Below, one piece after another: positions 49,901 through 57,485 of a stretch of 64,000 nucleotides of DNA. The notes under the pieces are model-generated. The model made no database searches, was not told where the DNA came from, and saw only the letters and a program-made list of their open reading frames with translations. A program made the position numbers and the translations under genes. Positions within the stretch are counted from its first letter, which is position 1. The number at the start of each line of letters is the position of its first letter. The stretch spans positions 1 through 64,000 of the forward strand of contig MKSV01000003.1 in NCBI GenBank assembly GCA_001897435.1, read 5' to 3'. This DNA comes from Acidobacteriales bacterium 59-55. Its GTDB lineage: Bacteria; Acidobacteriota; Terriglobia; Terriglobales; Acidobacteriaceae.

Positions 49901-50416
49901 GCCGCCCGAAAGGAAGATGAGGTCAGTCATGTGACGCCCATTGAGCGGCATCGCCGTCATCGTCTGCTGGTCGATCGTCTGCTTGAAGGTGGCATCCTCG
50001 GTCTGGAGCGCGAGCCCTTCAGACCGGACCTCGACCTTCTGGTCCGTGCTGCCCACCGTCATCTTCACATTGACGGCGATGCTGCTGCCGACTTCGAGAA
50101 CAATGTGCGTCTGCGTGTAAGTTTGAAAACCCGCCATCCCAACATTGAGCGAGTAGGTGCCAACCGGAACATTCGGATAGTTGTACAGGCCATTGCTGCT
50201 GCTGATTGACTTACGCTGGACGTGCGTAGCGTCGTTGGTGAGCGTAACCTCCGCGCCAGGAATGACGGCGCCGGTCGCATCAACCACCGAGCCCTGAACA
50301 CTGGCCGTACCGGATTGGGCATAGGAGAGAGAACAAGCGCACACAAAGAACACCGCCAGCAAGCCGAGTTGAACGGCTCCTCGCATGAAATGGCCTCGAA
50401 GTTTTAGAAATGACAT
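46919..50416 (-). CDS. TonB-dependent receptor, Oar-like (acidobacterial type)
   Basis: 1165 residues from the ATG at 50416. A signal peptide ends SLSYAQ. A carboxypeptidase-regulatory-like Ig domain (residues about 35-120: ASVQGSVVDATGAVIPGAEVTLTND) precedes the plug (TMTAMPLNGRHMTDLIFLSGG) and a long beta-barrel ending SVKLKF with the C-terminal Phe. Such receptors take up oligosaccharides or other large ligands; the adjacent pectinase suggests a pectin-derived ligand, which is inference. A sigma-70-like promoter is at 50519-50548. Confidence 0.85.
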   Translation of the reverse strand: MSFLKLRGHFMRGAVQLGLLAVFFVCACSLSYAQSGTASVQGSVVDATGAVIPGAEVTLTNDATHVQRKSISSSNGLYNYPNVPVGTYSLNVGMAGFQTYTQTHIVLEVGSSIAVNVKMTVGSTDQKVEVRSEGLALQTEDATFKQTIDQQTMTAMPLNGRHMTDLIFLSGGSTPAPGGDFTGSKYSYQTISVSIAGGMGNTTMWRLDGGDNNDYMANTNLPFPFPDAVGQFSVESTALSAQSGMHSGGMVNVVTRSGTNQFHGSAFEFLRNNAINATNFFSTKKDVLHQNQFGGTFGGPIIRNKLFAFAGYQRQHTTQQQASKQAHIPTAANLLGDFSVTDGPNCAAKPAHLVDPLTGVPLVDNKYASAPTYNAQALNLLKYLPAIDPAVDTQGCGLVSYAIPSIVSDNQFVTRVDYTINAKNNLYARYFIDGYQAPAFFSPTNILITTQSGNLQRVQSFTIGESYAISPRTVNTFNATVSRRRNNRGYADNDINVSAIGVDLYQAVPNGLQLTVSNKFTIGGGTNSVSHFNDNALAISDDITMLRGKHQLVIGGAWVQNQLNISNAYQSNGNFGFDGRYSANGPGGGSGGGDQNLDFLMGTMSTFQQSKMQQNALRAPIPSLYIQDTYHPTSHLTLVGGVRWAPEFLPVDYFNRGTTFEMDAFLANKTSSIYPNAPAGTFFYGDKGVSRQFTKNSPWQFSPNVGFSWDPVGDGKTVLRGGASLNYDMVNFFTGQRNQQNPPFATAIAQLQTSDSGPLSFSSPWSTGSITTNPFPQPAIPTPADAQFFPQSQYIVLTKQFHPSYSEQWTASVQRQFGNGWQIQFQYIGSHTVHAPMGTPLNPAIFIPGVWGAGGTGCDGIVRTGPAAVTPGAAGTPCSTTKNQSSRFALTIANPMQGNQYLGGGGGTVLVNSVGMANYNGLVSTIQHRLSSNFSLMANHTWSKCLNVADASGDYAGTAVSDPRNPGFDYGPCGSDYRNVENVVLITKSEFHLNRFASALVNNWEFAPLIHIISGAPFNVTASQDNSYTDVGQDRPNLIPGVPVYLNQKLRSGSGADNRGYLNPDAFSQICPTGATPLTCSAYGTYGNIRRNSFRGRTKYQFDAQISRIFPIRDSLSATLRLEAFNVLNHPNFNNPTTGLTSSTFGQISGTDDARIFQASVKLKF

Positions 50417-50500
50417 GATTCTGGGTCCTCGCAAAGAGATCGGGATTTTGAGTGAGACATAAACTTTTAGTGGTTTATTTCGAATTCTGCAAAAGTGGTC

Positions 50501-50548
50501 ATACCGGTTTCGAAAAGGACTATATGTTGCGACTTTACAGCCTGTCAA
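50501..50548 (-). promoter_or_regulatory. Promoter of the TonB-dependent receptor gene, with AAACCGGTAT site
   Basis: Minus strand: TTGACA (50548-50543), 18-bp spacer, TATAGT (50524-50519), then AAACCGGTAT at 50510-50501, about where the transcript begins. The leader is about 95 nt. The rest of the 402-bp gap (50549-50818) shows nothing I can name. Confidence 0.6.
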
Positions 50549-50818
50549 TAGAAATAATTTCCAGATCTGTGCAAACCCTGCTTCTCGCGGCGCTCCGGGA
50601 ACGGCCACGGGAGCGAAAAATGATCCACCAGCACGCTCTCAGAGTAGCCTTGATTCCCTCCGGCGCGTATCCTGTTCTGCTCCGATCTCAGTACCCGATC
50701 CGGCTCGGTTTCCCAGCGTTTTCACGAAAACAGATGACTTAATCGCGTCAGTGGACTGACCAGCAGGAGCCCCCTCCCGAGGAGGTGCAAACCACCTGCG
50801 ATACCCGCTCGTGCCGGC

Positions 50819-52291
50819 TTACTGCATCGGCACAAATCGGCCGTCGCAGCTATACGCTTCCTCCTCGCCGCCCGCCCCCCTGGCTGCGACAACCTTGATC
50901 TCCGTCTTGCTGAAATCGAGATTGGTTCCCTCCGCGCCCACTGTCACCGTGGCGAACCGCCCATGCACCTGCTCCGGCTTGATCCCCTCCACTTTCACCC
51001 CGTCGAGCGTCACCTCCGTCCTGTGAGCGTCGTCCAGCCCGGCAATCAGCACATTGCCTGGAGTCGTATCCACAACATTGCGAATCGTAATCGCCTTGTA
51101 GTCCGGAATCCGGTTCCCCGCATACCCGGGATCGACAAAACCCTCCGTCGTCTGGTTCGTGTAATACGGGCTGATAGCGATAGGGTTGGCGACCTCCCTC
51201 ATACAGATATTCCGATACATCAGGTCATGCACCGGCCCGCCCCGCGTCACGTTGCTCTTGATCCGGATTCCGCTGGTCGTGTGATCTTCCGTCAATCCGT
51301 CCACCAGCAGAAAGCTTTGCCCATCGTAGGTCTCGCTGCCGATCGACATCCCATGACCGCTGTAGAAATGATTGTCGAGCACGCTCATGTGCGAGACACC
51401 CGTCTTGATCGCGATATTGTCGTCTCCGCTGTCGATCCAGCTATGCGCAATCGTAATGTTGGTCGAATGCCCGGGATCGATCCCATCCGTGTTCCGCGCA
51501 TCCTGCCCCCGCGTCGTCGGCGTCAGCAGATGCACGTCCCAGGCGGTAAACCCATTCGTCCCATTCACGCTGACGTGATAGTTGGTCGAGTTATGCAGGG
51601 TGATTCGATACAAAACCAGACCATCGGCATGACTCGCCACAATCATCCGCGGCGTGTAGTAGCGCTGATTCTTCGGCTCGGCCTTGCGCGCCATCTCCCA
51701 CCAGCTATAGTCCCTGCCCAGGATCTTCGCGTAGCCCCGCCCATCGATGACGCCGTTGCCCATGATCGCGGCATTGGTCACGTTCATCACGCTGATCAGC
51801 GGACGGCATCCGCCGCGCACCCGAGGCGTCTGCTGTGGCGCCGGAAACACCGCTGGCGCATCCGCCGCGATCGTCCCGCACAGTCCCGGCGTCATGCCCT
51901 CGCCCTTCATCTCATAGAGCTTCGCATCGCGCGAGCCGAACAGCGTCACGCCCTCGTCGACCAGCAGCGTTACTCCGGACCGCATCTCGAGCGGCCCGCT
52001 CAAAAAGGCGTTATTGCCGCTCGACGGCTTCAACTCCACCGCCATTCCCTGCTTGCATGTATCGAGCGCCGATTGAATGCGCTCCGTGTCCAGTTTGCTC
52101 TCGTCGGCCATGTTGAGCATGTGGTTGGTCGCTCTCAGTTGCGCCGGCAGCTGCACACACGACTCGGGAATCTTCGGCTCCGTCACCTGCCGCGTGTCCT
52201 GCGCAGCCGCCGTCAAACACATCGCGACCACCATCGCTCCGCACGACGCTGCAACGAAATCGCGTGCCCCTCGCAGAATCATCCGATCCAC
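50819..52291 (-). CDS. GH28 polygalacturonase
   Basis: 490 residues, signal peptide (about 1-30). Family 28 motifs: NTDGID (267-272), DSGDDNIAIK with catalytic Asp290-Asp291, and GHGMSIGSE (His313). Right-handed beta-helix repeats are evident in the middle. It hydrolyses the polygalacturonan backbone of pectin, probably in the periplasm or outside. The ATG at 52291 is used; the Met three codons later is an alternative. It reads toward the TonB receptor with its own promoter. Confidence 0.85.
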   Translation of the reverse strand: MDRMILRGARDFVAASCGAMVVAMCLTAAAQDTRQVTEPKIPESCVQLPAQLRATNHMLNMADESKLDTERIQSALDTCKQGMAVELKPSSGNNAFLSGPLEMRSGVTLLVDEGVTLFGSRDAKLYEMKGEGMTPGLCGTIAADAPAVFPAPQQTPRVRGGCRPLISVMNVTNAAIMGNGVIDGRGYAKILGRDYSWWEMARKAEPKNQRYYTPRMIVASHADGLVLYRITLHNSTNYHVSVNGTNGFTAWDVHLLTPTTRGQDARNTDGIDPGHSTNITIAHSWIDSGDDNIAIKTGVSHMSVLDNHFYSGHGMSIGSETYDGQSFLLVDGLTEDHTTSGIRIKSNVTRGGPVHDLMYRNICMREVANPIAISPYYTNQTTEGFVDPGYAGNRIPDYKAITIRNVVDTTPGNVLIAGLDDAHRTEVTLDGVKVEGIKPEQVHGRFATVTVGAEGTNLDFSKTEIKVVAARGAGGEEEAYSCDGRFVPMQ

Positions 52292-52452
52292 CTCTTCGCC
52301 TCCACCGGCAGCTTAGTCAAACTAGCACAAACGCTCTGCGGAAAATTGCCACAATTATGCGCCGCTTCTTCCGCAACGGTCAGTCATTAACCGTCGTGCG
52401 CTCCGTCGGCATCGCAAAAATATCCCCCATCGGTAATCGTTCCGGAAAAGCG

Positions 52453-52484
52453 AAGAGGCCACCCGGCAACAGGGTGACCTCTTC
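52453..52484. promoter_or_regulatory. Hairpin in the GH28 leader
   Basis: A 12-bp near-perfect stem (AAGAGGCCACCC / GGGTGACCTCTT, one G-U) within the presumed leader of the GH28 transcript, followed on the minus strand by CGCTTTT. It could act as an attenuator or simply stabilise the transcript. Confidence 0.4.
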
Positions 52485-52536
52485 TTTAGGGAGAATAGTT
52501 CCAACGGAGGCAAAGCCATCAGAACTTTCTGGCGAA

Positions 52537-52565
52537 ATACTAAGTTTGCCAAAAACCGGTGTCAA
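52537..52565 (-). promoter_or_regulatory. Sigma-70-like promoter of GH28, with AAACCGGTGT site
   Basis: Minus strand: TTGACA (52565-52560), 17-bp spacer, TAGTAT (52542-52537). AAACCGGTGT (plus strand 52553-52562) overlaps the -35 and spacer; a related sequence is at the TonB receptor promoter. The leader would be about 240 nt. The 52566-52742 remainder of the gap shows no gene. Confidence 0.6.
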
Positions 52566-52742
52566 GGCTTAAACGTCTTTCTCATAAGTCATTATTTAGG
52601 AATTAGTTACAGGGGTTACTCCTCATACAACAGCAGGTCACATATTCTCTTTTTATTCGCTTTTACCGGGATAGAGATTTCTCAAACCACTATGAATCAG
52701 CCGCTTAGACCGCTCCCTGCACCATCTCAGGTGCATCCACGA

Positions 52743-53918
52743 TCACCCGCCCGATTCCGGCTCCTGGCTTTCCGTATGGATCTTCTCCAAGCGCCCGCTC
52801 AAATCGATCCTCAGAAACTCAGGCTCCGTTGCCGCCGGCTTGCCCTGCATCACCCGGATCGCCGCTCTGCCGAATCCCAGAAAGAGTCCAAGCAATATGG
52901 CGGCAAGCATCAAAATTCCCGACAGGATCGCAATGCTCGTCAGCAGGCTGACCGTCTTGCGCACCTCCGAATGAAAATCCAGCGGCATCGCCTTGTTCCA
53001 GGTCAGCAGGTTGTGCAGATGAATTCCTTCGATCGTCTTCTGCGCTACCGCTGGACTCCAGCCCCCGGTCGTCATTAAGACCAGCGGCCCTTCGCGGCGC
53101 AGCTTCACCGTTCCTGCTGTCGGCCCCAGCTTATTCATCTCGGCCACGATGGCGCGCCCGCGGTCCCCGGCGATCTGCGGCGTCGGATAGAGCAGCAGCG
53201 TCAGGAACCCGCGGCCCGCATACTTCGCCATGATCACTTCTGCGCTCTTGTCGAAGCCGACCATCGCGCCCGGCAGAACGCCGCCCATTGCCTGGTAACC
53301 CACCGGCCCCAGCGCATAGCGCACCGTGTCCACCTGGAGGCCCTTCTGCGGCAGCAGCGTCGGCAGCATCGGCAGCTGCGCCTTCGGACCGCCGATCTTC
53401 GGCAGCGTCGTCTCCAGCCGCCTCAGATCACTCACGACCGAAGCTCCGGCCTTACTCGTGTTGGCCACGACTACCGTCGTGCCGCTGCGAAAGATATAGT
53501 CTCCGCCGTCCGCAACCACCAGCTCCGCACCGATCTTCCCTTCCGGCGAAGAAATCGTGCGCGCCCCCGGTTCACGCAGGAAGGTGAACGCGCTCACCGC
53601 TCCCGTCGCATCGACAAACTGAAACGCCGTCACCTCGAGCGTCCCCGCGCCCTTCTCCCGGCGATAGCTGATCCTCGCGGCGCGTTGGAGGCCATCCTCT
53701 TTAAGGACCGCCGCCGCCTGACCCTCCGGTTCGAAGCAGTCTCTGCACGCGGGCGCCCCGTCCGCCGCCTGCCACGCTCCAAAGCTCAGCGGCAACAACG
53801 GAGTGGGAGGCTCCACCAGCATCGTCGTCTGGCTCCAGGCCTGCGTCGCTACTCCGGCCACGGCCAGCAGCAGAATCAGCCGCGCCATCCACCTGTGCTT
53901 AATATTGATATCGACCAT
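52743..53918 (-). CDS. DUF6599-like exported protein
   Basis: 391 residues from the ATG at 53918 (an alternative Met lies ten codons later). Signal peptide ends TQAWSQT. The mature part is a beta-rich DUF6599-like domain (LLPLSFGAWQAADGAPACRDCF; VTAFQFVDATGAVSAFTFLR) and a C-terminal hydrophobic helix (LLTSIAILSGILMLAAILLGLFLGFGRAA). DUF6599 is common in acidobacteria with unknown role. Divergent from the CBM6-like gene. Confidence 0.65.
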   Translation of the reverse strand: MVDINIKHRWMARLILLLAVAGVATQAWSQTTMLVEPPTPLLPLSFGAWQAADGAPACRDCFEPEGQAAAVLKEDGLQRAARISYRREKGAGTLEVTAFQFVDATGAVSAFTFLREPGARTISSPEGKIGAELVVADGGDYIFRSGTTVVVANTSKAGASVVSDLRRLETTLPKIGGPKAQLPMLPTLLPQKGLQVDTVRYALGPVGYQAMGGVLPGAMVGFDKSAEVIMAKYAGRGFLTLLLYPTPQIAGDRGRAIVAEMNKLGPTAGTVKLRREGPLVLMTTGGWSPAVAQKTIEGIHLHNLLTWNKAMPLDFHSEVRKTVSLLTSIAILSGILMLAAILLGLFLGFGRAAIRVMQGKPAATEPEFLRIDLSGRLEKIHTESQEPESGG

Positions 53919-54059
53919 GAAACATCTGCCCCTGCTATGGGTCAGACTACACCAGCGCAATGCTCCAGGCGAAGCCGCCGCGCCTCGCTTTCCGGACCGC
54001 ATCCACTAAACTTTCCAGCCGACGAATCGGCAGGCGATATCATCCTCCCGGAGGAAACT

Positions 54060-54773
54060 TTGCAAATCAGCATGCTGCCATCCCGCGCCGGACTCTCTGC
54101 CTTGCTCCTTGTCGCTATCGCCGTCGCCCCGGCATTTGCCGGAACTCCGCCGAAGGGCTACAAAGGCACTCCATATAAAGATGACCACCATCCCAACGGA
54201 GCCCAGAGCATCCCCGGACGCGTGGAGTGCGCCCTCTACGATCGCGGGGGCGAAGGCGTCGCCTACCACGACACCGAGGCAAAGAACCTGGGCAGCGGCA
54301 CCCTCAATCCCGCCGACGGAACCTATCTGAATCAGTTCCGCATGGACGAAGGCGTGGATATCTCCTACACCAAGTTCCACAACGCCCCCGACCGGATCGA
54401 CGACAACCCGTATGATCTCGTCCAGCCGCCTGACCATCAGCTCTACGTCGGCTGGACCGAGCCCGGAGAATGGTTCAACGTCACGGTGCAGGCAGCCCGC
54501 GCCGGCGTCTACAGCGCCGACCTCCTCTATACCTCGAATCGCGGCGGAGCCATCTCAGTCGATCTCAACGGCAAGGCAGCCAGCGGCCCCCTGAACATCC
54601 CCTCCACCTTCAACCCCGCCGATCCGATCGCCTGGCGGCAATGGCATCACTGGAACCTCGCGCCCGCCATCATGAAGCTGCACCTCCCGGCAGGAAAGAG
54701 CGTCCTCACCGTCCACATCCTCAAGGGAGGCAACATGAACCTCGCCTACTTCGACTTTAGACAGACCCACTAA
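54060..54773 (+). CDS. Secreted CBM6/CBM35-like carbohydrate-binding protein
   Basis: 237 residues starting at the TTG at 54060, five bases after GGAGG; the ATG at 54072 is an alternative. Signal peptide ends AVAPAFA. The body has the CBM6-type pattern: GWTEPGEWFNVTVQAARAGVYSADLLYTSNRGGAISVDLNGK, then MKLHLPAGKSVLTVHILKGGNMNLAYFDF. It probably binds polysaccharide outside the cell; no catalytic domain is seen. Pectin-related use is inferred from neighbours. Confidence 0.7.
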   Translation: MQISMLPSRAGLSALLLVAIAVAPAFAGTPPKGYKGTPYKDDHHPNGAQSIPGRVECALYDRGGEGVAYHDTEAKNLGSGTLNPADGTYLNQFRMDEGVDISYTKFHNAPDRIDDNPYDLVQPPDHQLYVGWTEPGEWFNVTVQAARAGVYSADLLYTSNRGGAISVDLNGKAASGPLNIPSTFNPADPIAWRQWHHWNLAPAIMKLHLPAGKSVLTVHILKGGNMNLAYFDFRQTH

Positions 54774-54932
54774 GGAACCTCTGATTAAGTCCCGCTCTGT
54801 TAAGGGCACGGCTTCAGAGCCTGTCCTGAGCAGAGTCGAAGGATGCCACAAGTGACCTGTCTGCAATGCGGCTTTAGCCGCTGAGGGAATGTTCAAGACT
54901 TAAGGAATGTTCAGGACTTAATCAGACCTTCC
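54774..54932. repeat. MITE/REP-like element with imperfect inverted ends
   Basis: 159 bp directly after the CBM6-like stop codon. The left end GGAACCTCTGATTAAGTCC and right end GGACTTAATCAGACCTTCC are inverted with two mismatches in 19 bp. Inside lie GCCTGTCCTGAGCAGAGTCG, a type of repeat unit common in these genomes as I recall, and two tandem GGAATGTTCA(A/G)GACTTAA copies. No coding frame. Confidence 0.6.
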
Positions 54933-54964
54933 CTAAGCGAGGCAGCAACCGAACGTCCCATCGC

Positions 54965-57208
54965 CTACCTTGCGCTCGCCCGCTCCACCGGCACCTTCGC
55001 TCCGCTCAACCCGGCCTCGTACTTCGCAACGCCGCGGTAGAGGCTCTCCGCCACCCGCTCCCTGTACTCCGGCTCTTCCAGTTGTCTCGCATCCTTCGGG
55101 TTGGTCACAAAGGAGATCTCGGCCAAAATCGACGGCATATTTGCTCCAATCAGCACCACAAAGGGAGCCTTTTTCACTCCGCGATCCCGCAGGCCTGCAT
55201 TGCCCTTCTCCAGCCCGCTATACAGACTCTCCTGCACATCGCTGGCAAACTCCCGTGACTCCGCGATCTTGTCCTTCAGCGCAATCTTCTTCACCAGGTC
55301 GCTCAGTTGGTGGATCGACTGGTCGGAGACCGCGTTCTCGCGCGCAGCCGTCTCCAACGCATCCGGCGAGGTCGTAAAGTTCAGATAATAGGTCTCCACT
55401 CCGCGCGCGCTCTCGTCTCGCGAAGAGTTCGCATGAATGGAGAGAAACAGGTCAGCCTGTGCCTTGTTGGCAATCGCCGTCCGCGTCTCCAGAGGAATAA
55501 ACGTGTCGTCTGACCGCGTATAGATAATCTCGGCGCCCAGCCGGTCGTGCAGCAGCTTGCCCAGCCGCAGCGCCACATCCAGCACCACGTCCTTCTCCTC
55601 GATGCCGCCCACGCCCAACGTCCCCGAGTCGTGCCCGCCATGGCCCGCGTCGATGACGATGCGCCCGATCTTCAACCCCAGCGCCCGTACCAGCGAGGTC
55701 TGTCCATCGGCCGTCGGCACCGCTGCCCGCGCCGGAAGCGCCCCGGCAGCCTCGCTCCTGCGGTGTCGAGACCGTTTGCCGGCAGTTGCCGAACGCGAAC
55801 CCTCGTCCTTCACCACCGCCGAGATTGGTTGCGAAGTCGGCCTGCGCGTCGCCTCCACCCTTCCCGGCTGATCGCTCAGCGATGCCACCTCGACCAGGCT
55901 GTTCGACTTTGCCTCCACGGTGTTCGGCACCGGCCGCGCCGGCGTCGACTTCGCCACTGGCGCAGTCTCCGGAGCTGAAGCAGCCTTGCCGGCAACCTCC
56001 GTCTCCGGCTCTTTGCTGCCGCCATGGATGTCGATAATCAGGCGATACGGATTCGGCAGCAGAAACGCCGAATACTCGGTCACGTCATTGACGTCGAGCA
56101 CCACTCGCGTCATGTCGTTGGTGAACTGCGCTGCCCGGACGCGCTTCAAAAATCCGTCGTCGGTCACGGTAAAGGTCTTGCCCACCAGAGCCTGCGCCAG
56201 CCGCGTCCCATGCAGATCGAAGTAGATGCGGTCGGGATTCGGCACCCGTGCCGCCTCATAGGTCACATCGTCGCCCAGGTCGATCGCCACCCGCGTATAG
56301 TTCGGCGTCGACCAGTGCCGAATACCCGTCACCTGTGCCAGCCGTCCGCTCTTTCCGGAAGAAACCTGCGCCACATGCGCCGGCCCGGCAATCTCAGCCG
56401 CAACCGTCTTCTTCTCCTCCGCATTCTTCGCTACGGGTTTCGCCGCAACCGGCGTCACCTCCACCGGAGGAGAACTCTGCACCACCGTCCTTCTCTTCGT
56501 CACCGGCATGGGCGCAAATGAGCTTCGCTCCGCGCTCCGGGCAGCGCTCTCACTCGTGCCGGAACTCTTCGCCTTCGCGACAACCGGGCTCTGGCCTCTC
56601 TGCGCCCTGCTCCCCGGCCCCGGCGTCTTTTCCTTTAACGAGGCCAGCCCGGCCCGGGCCTCCTCCGCCTGCCCGCTCTTCGGATAGAGCTTGAGCAGCA
56701 GCGCATATCGCTCCCGCGCTCCCGGCGCATCATGCAGGTCGTTCTCATAGATCTGCGCCTGCGCCAGCACCGCCGCCACGCGCAGCGAACTGGTGGGATA
56801 CTCCTTGATCAGAAATTCGTACTGCCCGATGGCGTCCTTCAGCGACTTGCTATCATGCAGCCCGCGGCCCTGCTCGGCCAGAAGTTCCGCCACGGCATTG
56901 ATCGCAGGAGGAGCGTAGGTATCCGCCGGGTTCTGGTGATAGATCTCGCGAAAGCCGTTCATCGCCCGCGTATAGTCGGCGCGCGTCCGCGAACCGGCGG
57001 AGATCGCCTCCAGCGTCTCGCGGCCCTGCACCGCCTTCTGCCACGGCGTCAGTTCAACGCGGCGATGAGTCGACGAGGTCCTCGTCTTGGCCAACGAGGT
57101 TCTGGCGAGCGGAGTTCCAGCGGGCGCAATCTGTACCATGGCGCCGCAGAGGACTGCCGCGCACCCCGCACTCCATAGTCGCCGCTTCCGTTTTCCCAGG
57201 CCCGTCAT
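54965..57208 (-). CDS. N-acetylmuramoyl-L-alanine amidase with AMIN domain
   Basis: About 747 residues from the ATG at 57208; a start at 57232 is equally possible. An exported N terminus is followed by a TPR-like region (about 60-200), an AMIN domain (KSGRLAQVTGIRHWSTPNYTRVAIDLGDDVTYEAARVPNPDRIYFDLHG, and VVLDVNDVTEYSAFLLPNPYRLIIDIHG) and a C-terminal Amidase_3: IVIDAGHGGHDSGTLG, GIEEKDVVLDV, LFLSIHANSS. AMIN targets it to cell-division sites, where it cuts septal peptidoglycan. Confidence 0.85.
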   Translation of the reverse strand: MTGLGKRKRRLWSAGCAAVLCGAMVQIAPAGTPLARTSLAKTRTSSTHRRVELTPWQKAVQGRETLEAISAGSRTRADYTRAMNGFREIYHQNPADTYAPPAINAVAELLAEQGRGLHDSKSLKDAIGQYEFLIKEYPTSSLRVAAVLAQAQIYENDLHDAPGARERYALLLKLYPKSGQAEEARAGLASLKEKTPGPGSRAQRGQSPVVAKAKSSGTSESAARSAERSSFAPMPVTKRRTVVQSSPPVEVTPVAAKPVAKNAEEKKTVAAEIAGPAHVAQVSSGKSGRLAQVTGIRHWSTPNYTRVAIDLGDDVTYEAARVPNPDRIYFDLHGTRLAQALVGKTFTVTDDGFLKRVRAAQFTNDMTRVVLDVNDVTEYSAFLLPNPYRLIIDIHGGSKEPETEVAGKAASAPETAPVAKSTPARPVPNTVEAKSNSLVEVASLSDQPGRVEATRRPTSQPISAVVKDEGSRSATAGKRSRHRRSEAAGALPARAAVPTADGQTSLVRALGLKIGRIVIDAGHGGHDSGTLGVGGIEEKDVVLDVALRLGKLLHDRLGAEIIYTRSDDTFIPLETRTAIANKAQADLFLSIHANSSRDESARGVETYYLNFTTSPDALETAARENAVSDQSIHQLSDLVKKIALKDKIAESREFASDVQESLYSGLEKGNAGLRDRGVKKAPFVVLIGANMPSILAEISFVTNPKDARQLEEPEYRERVAESLYRGVAKYEAGLSGAKVPVERASAR

Positions 57209-57332
57209 CAATCTAAAGTTTAAAAGACTCAATCGCCCAGTGCCCGCGAAATCAGGCCCGGTACACCCCGCGATACCCCCGGAAAAATTACCGATTCTTT
57301 ACGAAGAAATCCACAAAAGGAATGCCGGCAAT

Positions 57333-57440
57333 ACAAACGTCATCTCAACCGAAGGCCCACGTCACCCCAAACAAACGTCATCTCGACCGAAGCCGTGCGG
57401 TCTCATCGCGCGGCGCGGCGGAGAGACCCCTGTATCTCGC
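57333..57440. repeat. Intergenic direct repeats, acidobacterial REP-like
   Basis: ACAAACGTCATCTC(A/G)ACCGAAG occurs at 57333-57354 and 57371-57392, followed by GGAGAGACCCCTGTAT (57420-57435). Such units recur widely in acidobacterial genomes as I recall. It lies between the amidase and alaS genes, with no coding frame. Confidence 0.55.
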
Positions 57441-57485
57441 CTCTTCGAACGAAGAAGATATCCCAAGGTCAGCTTCCAAACAACT

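Noticed and set aside
50963..52390. Plus-strand open frame opposite GH28
   Set aside because: Arg/His-rich low-complexity product, opposite a well-supported gene, no RBS.
52380..52565. 61-codon minus-strand frame in the GH28 leader
   Set aside because: It would start at a TTG that is part of the -35 box; no RBS; more simply explained as leader sequence.
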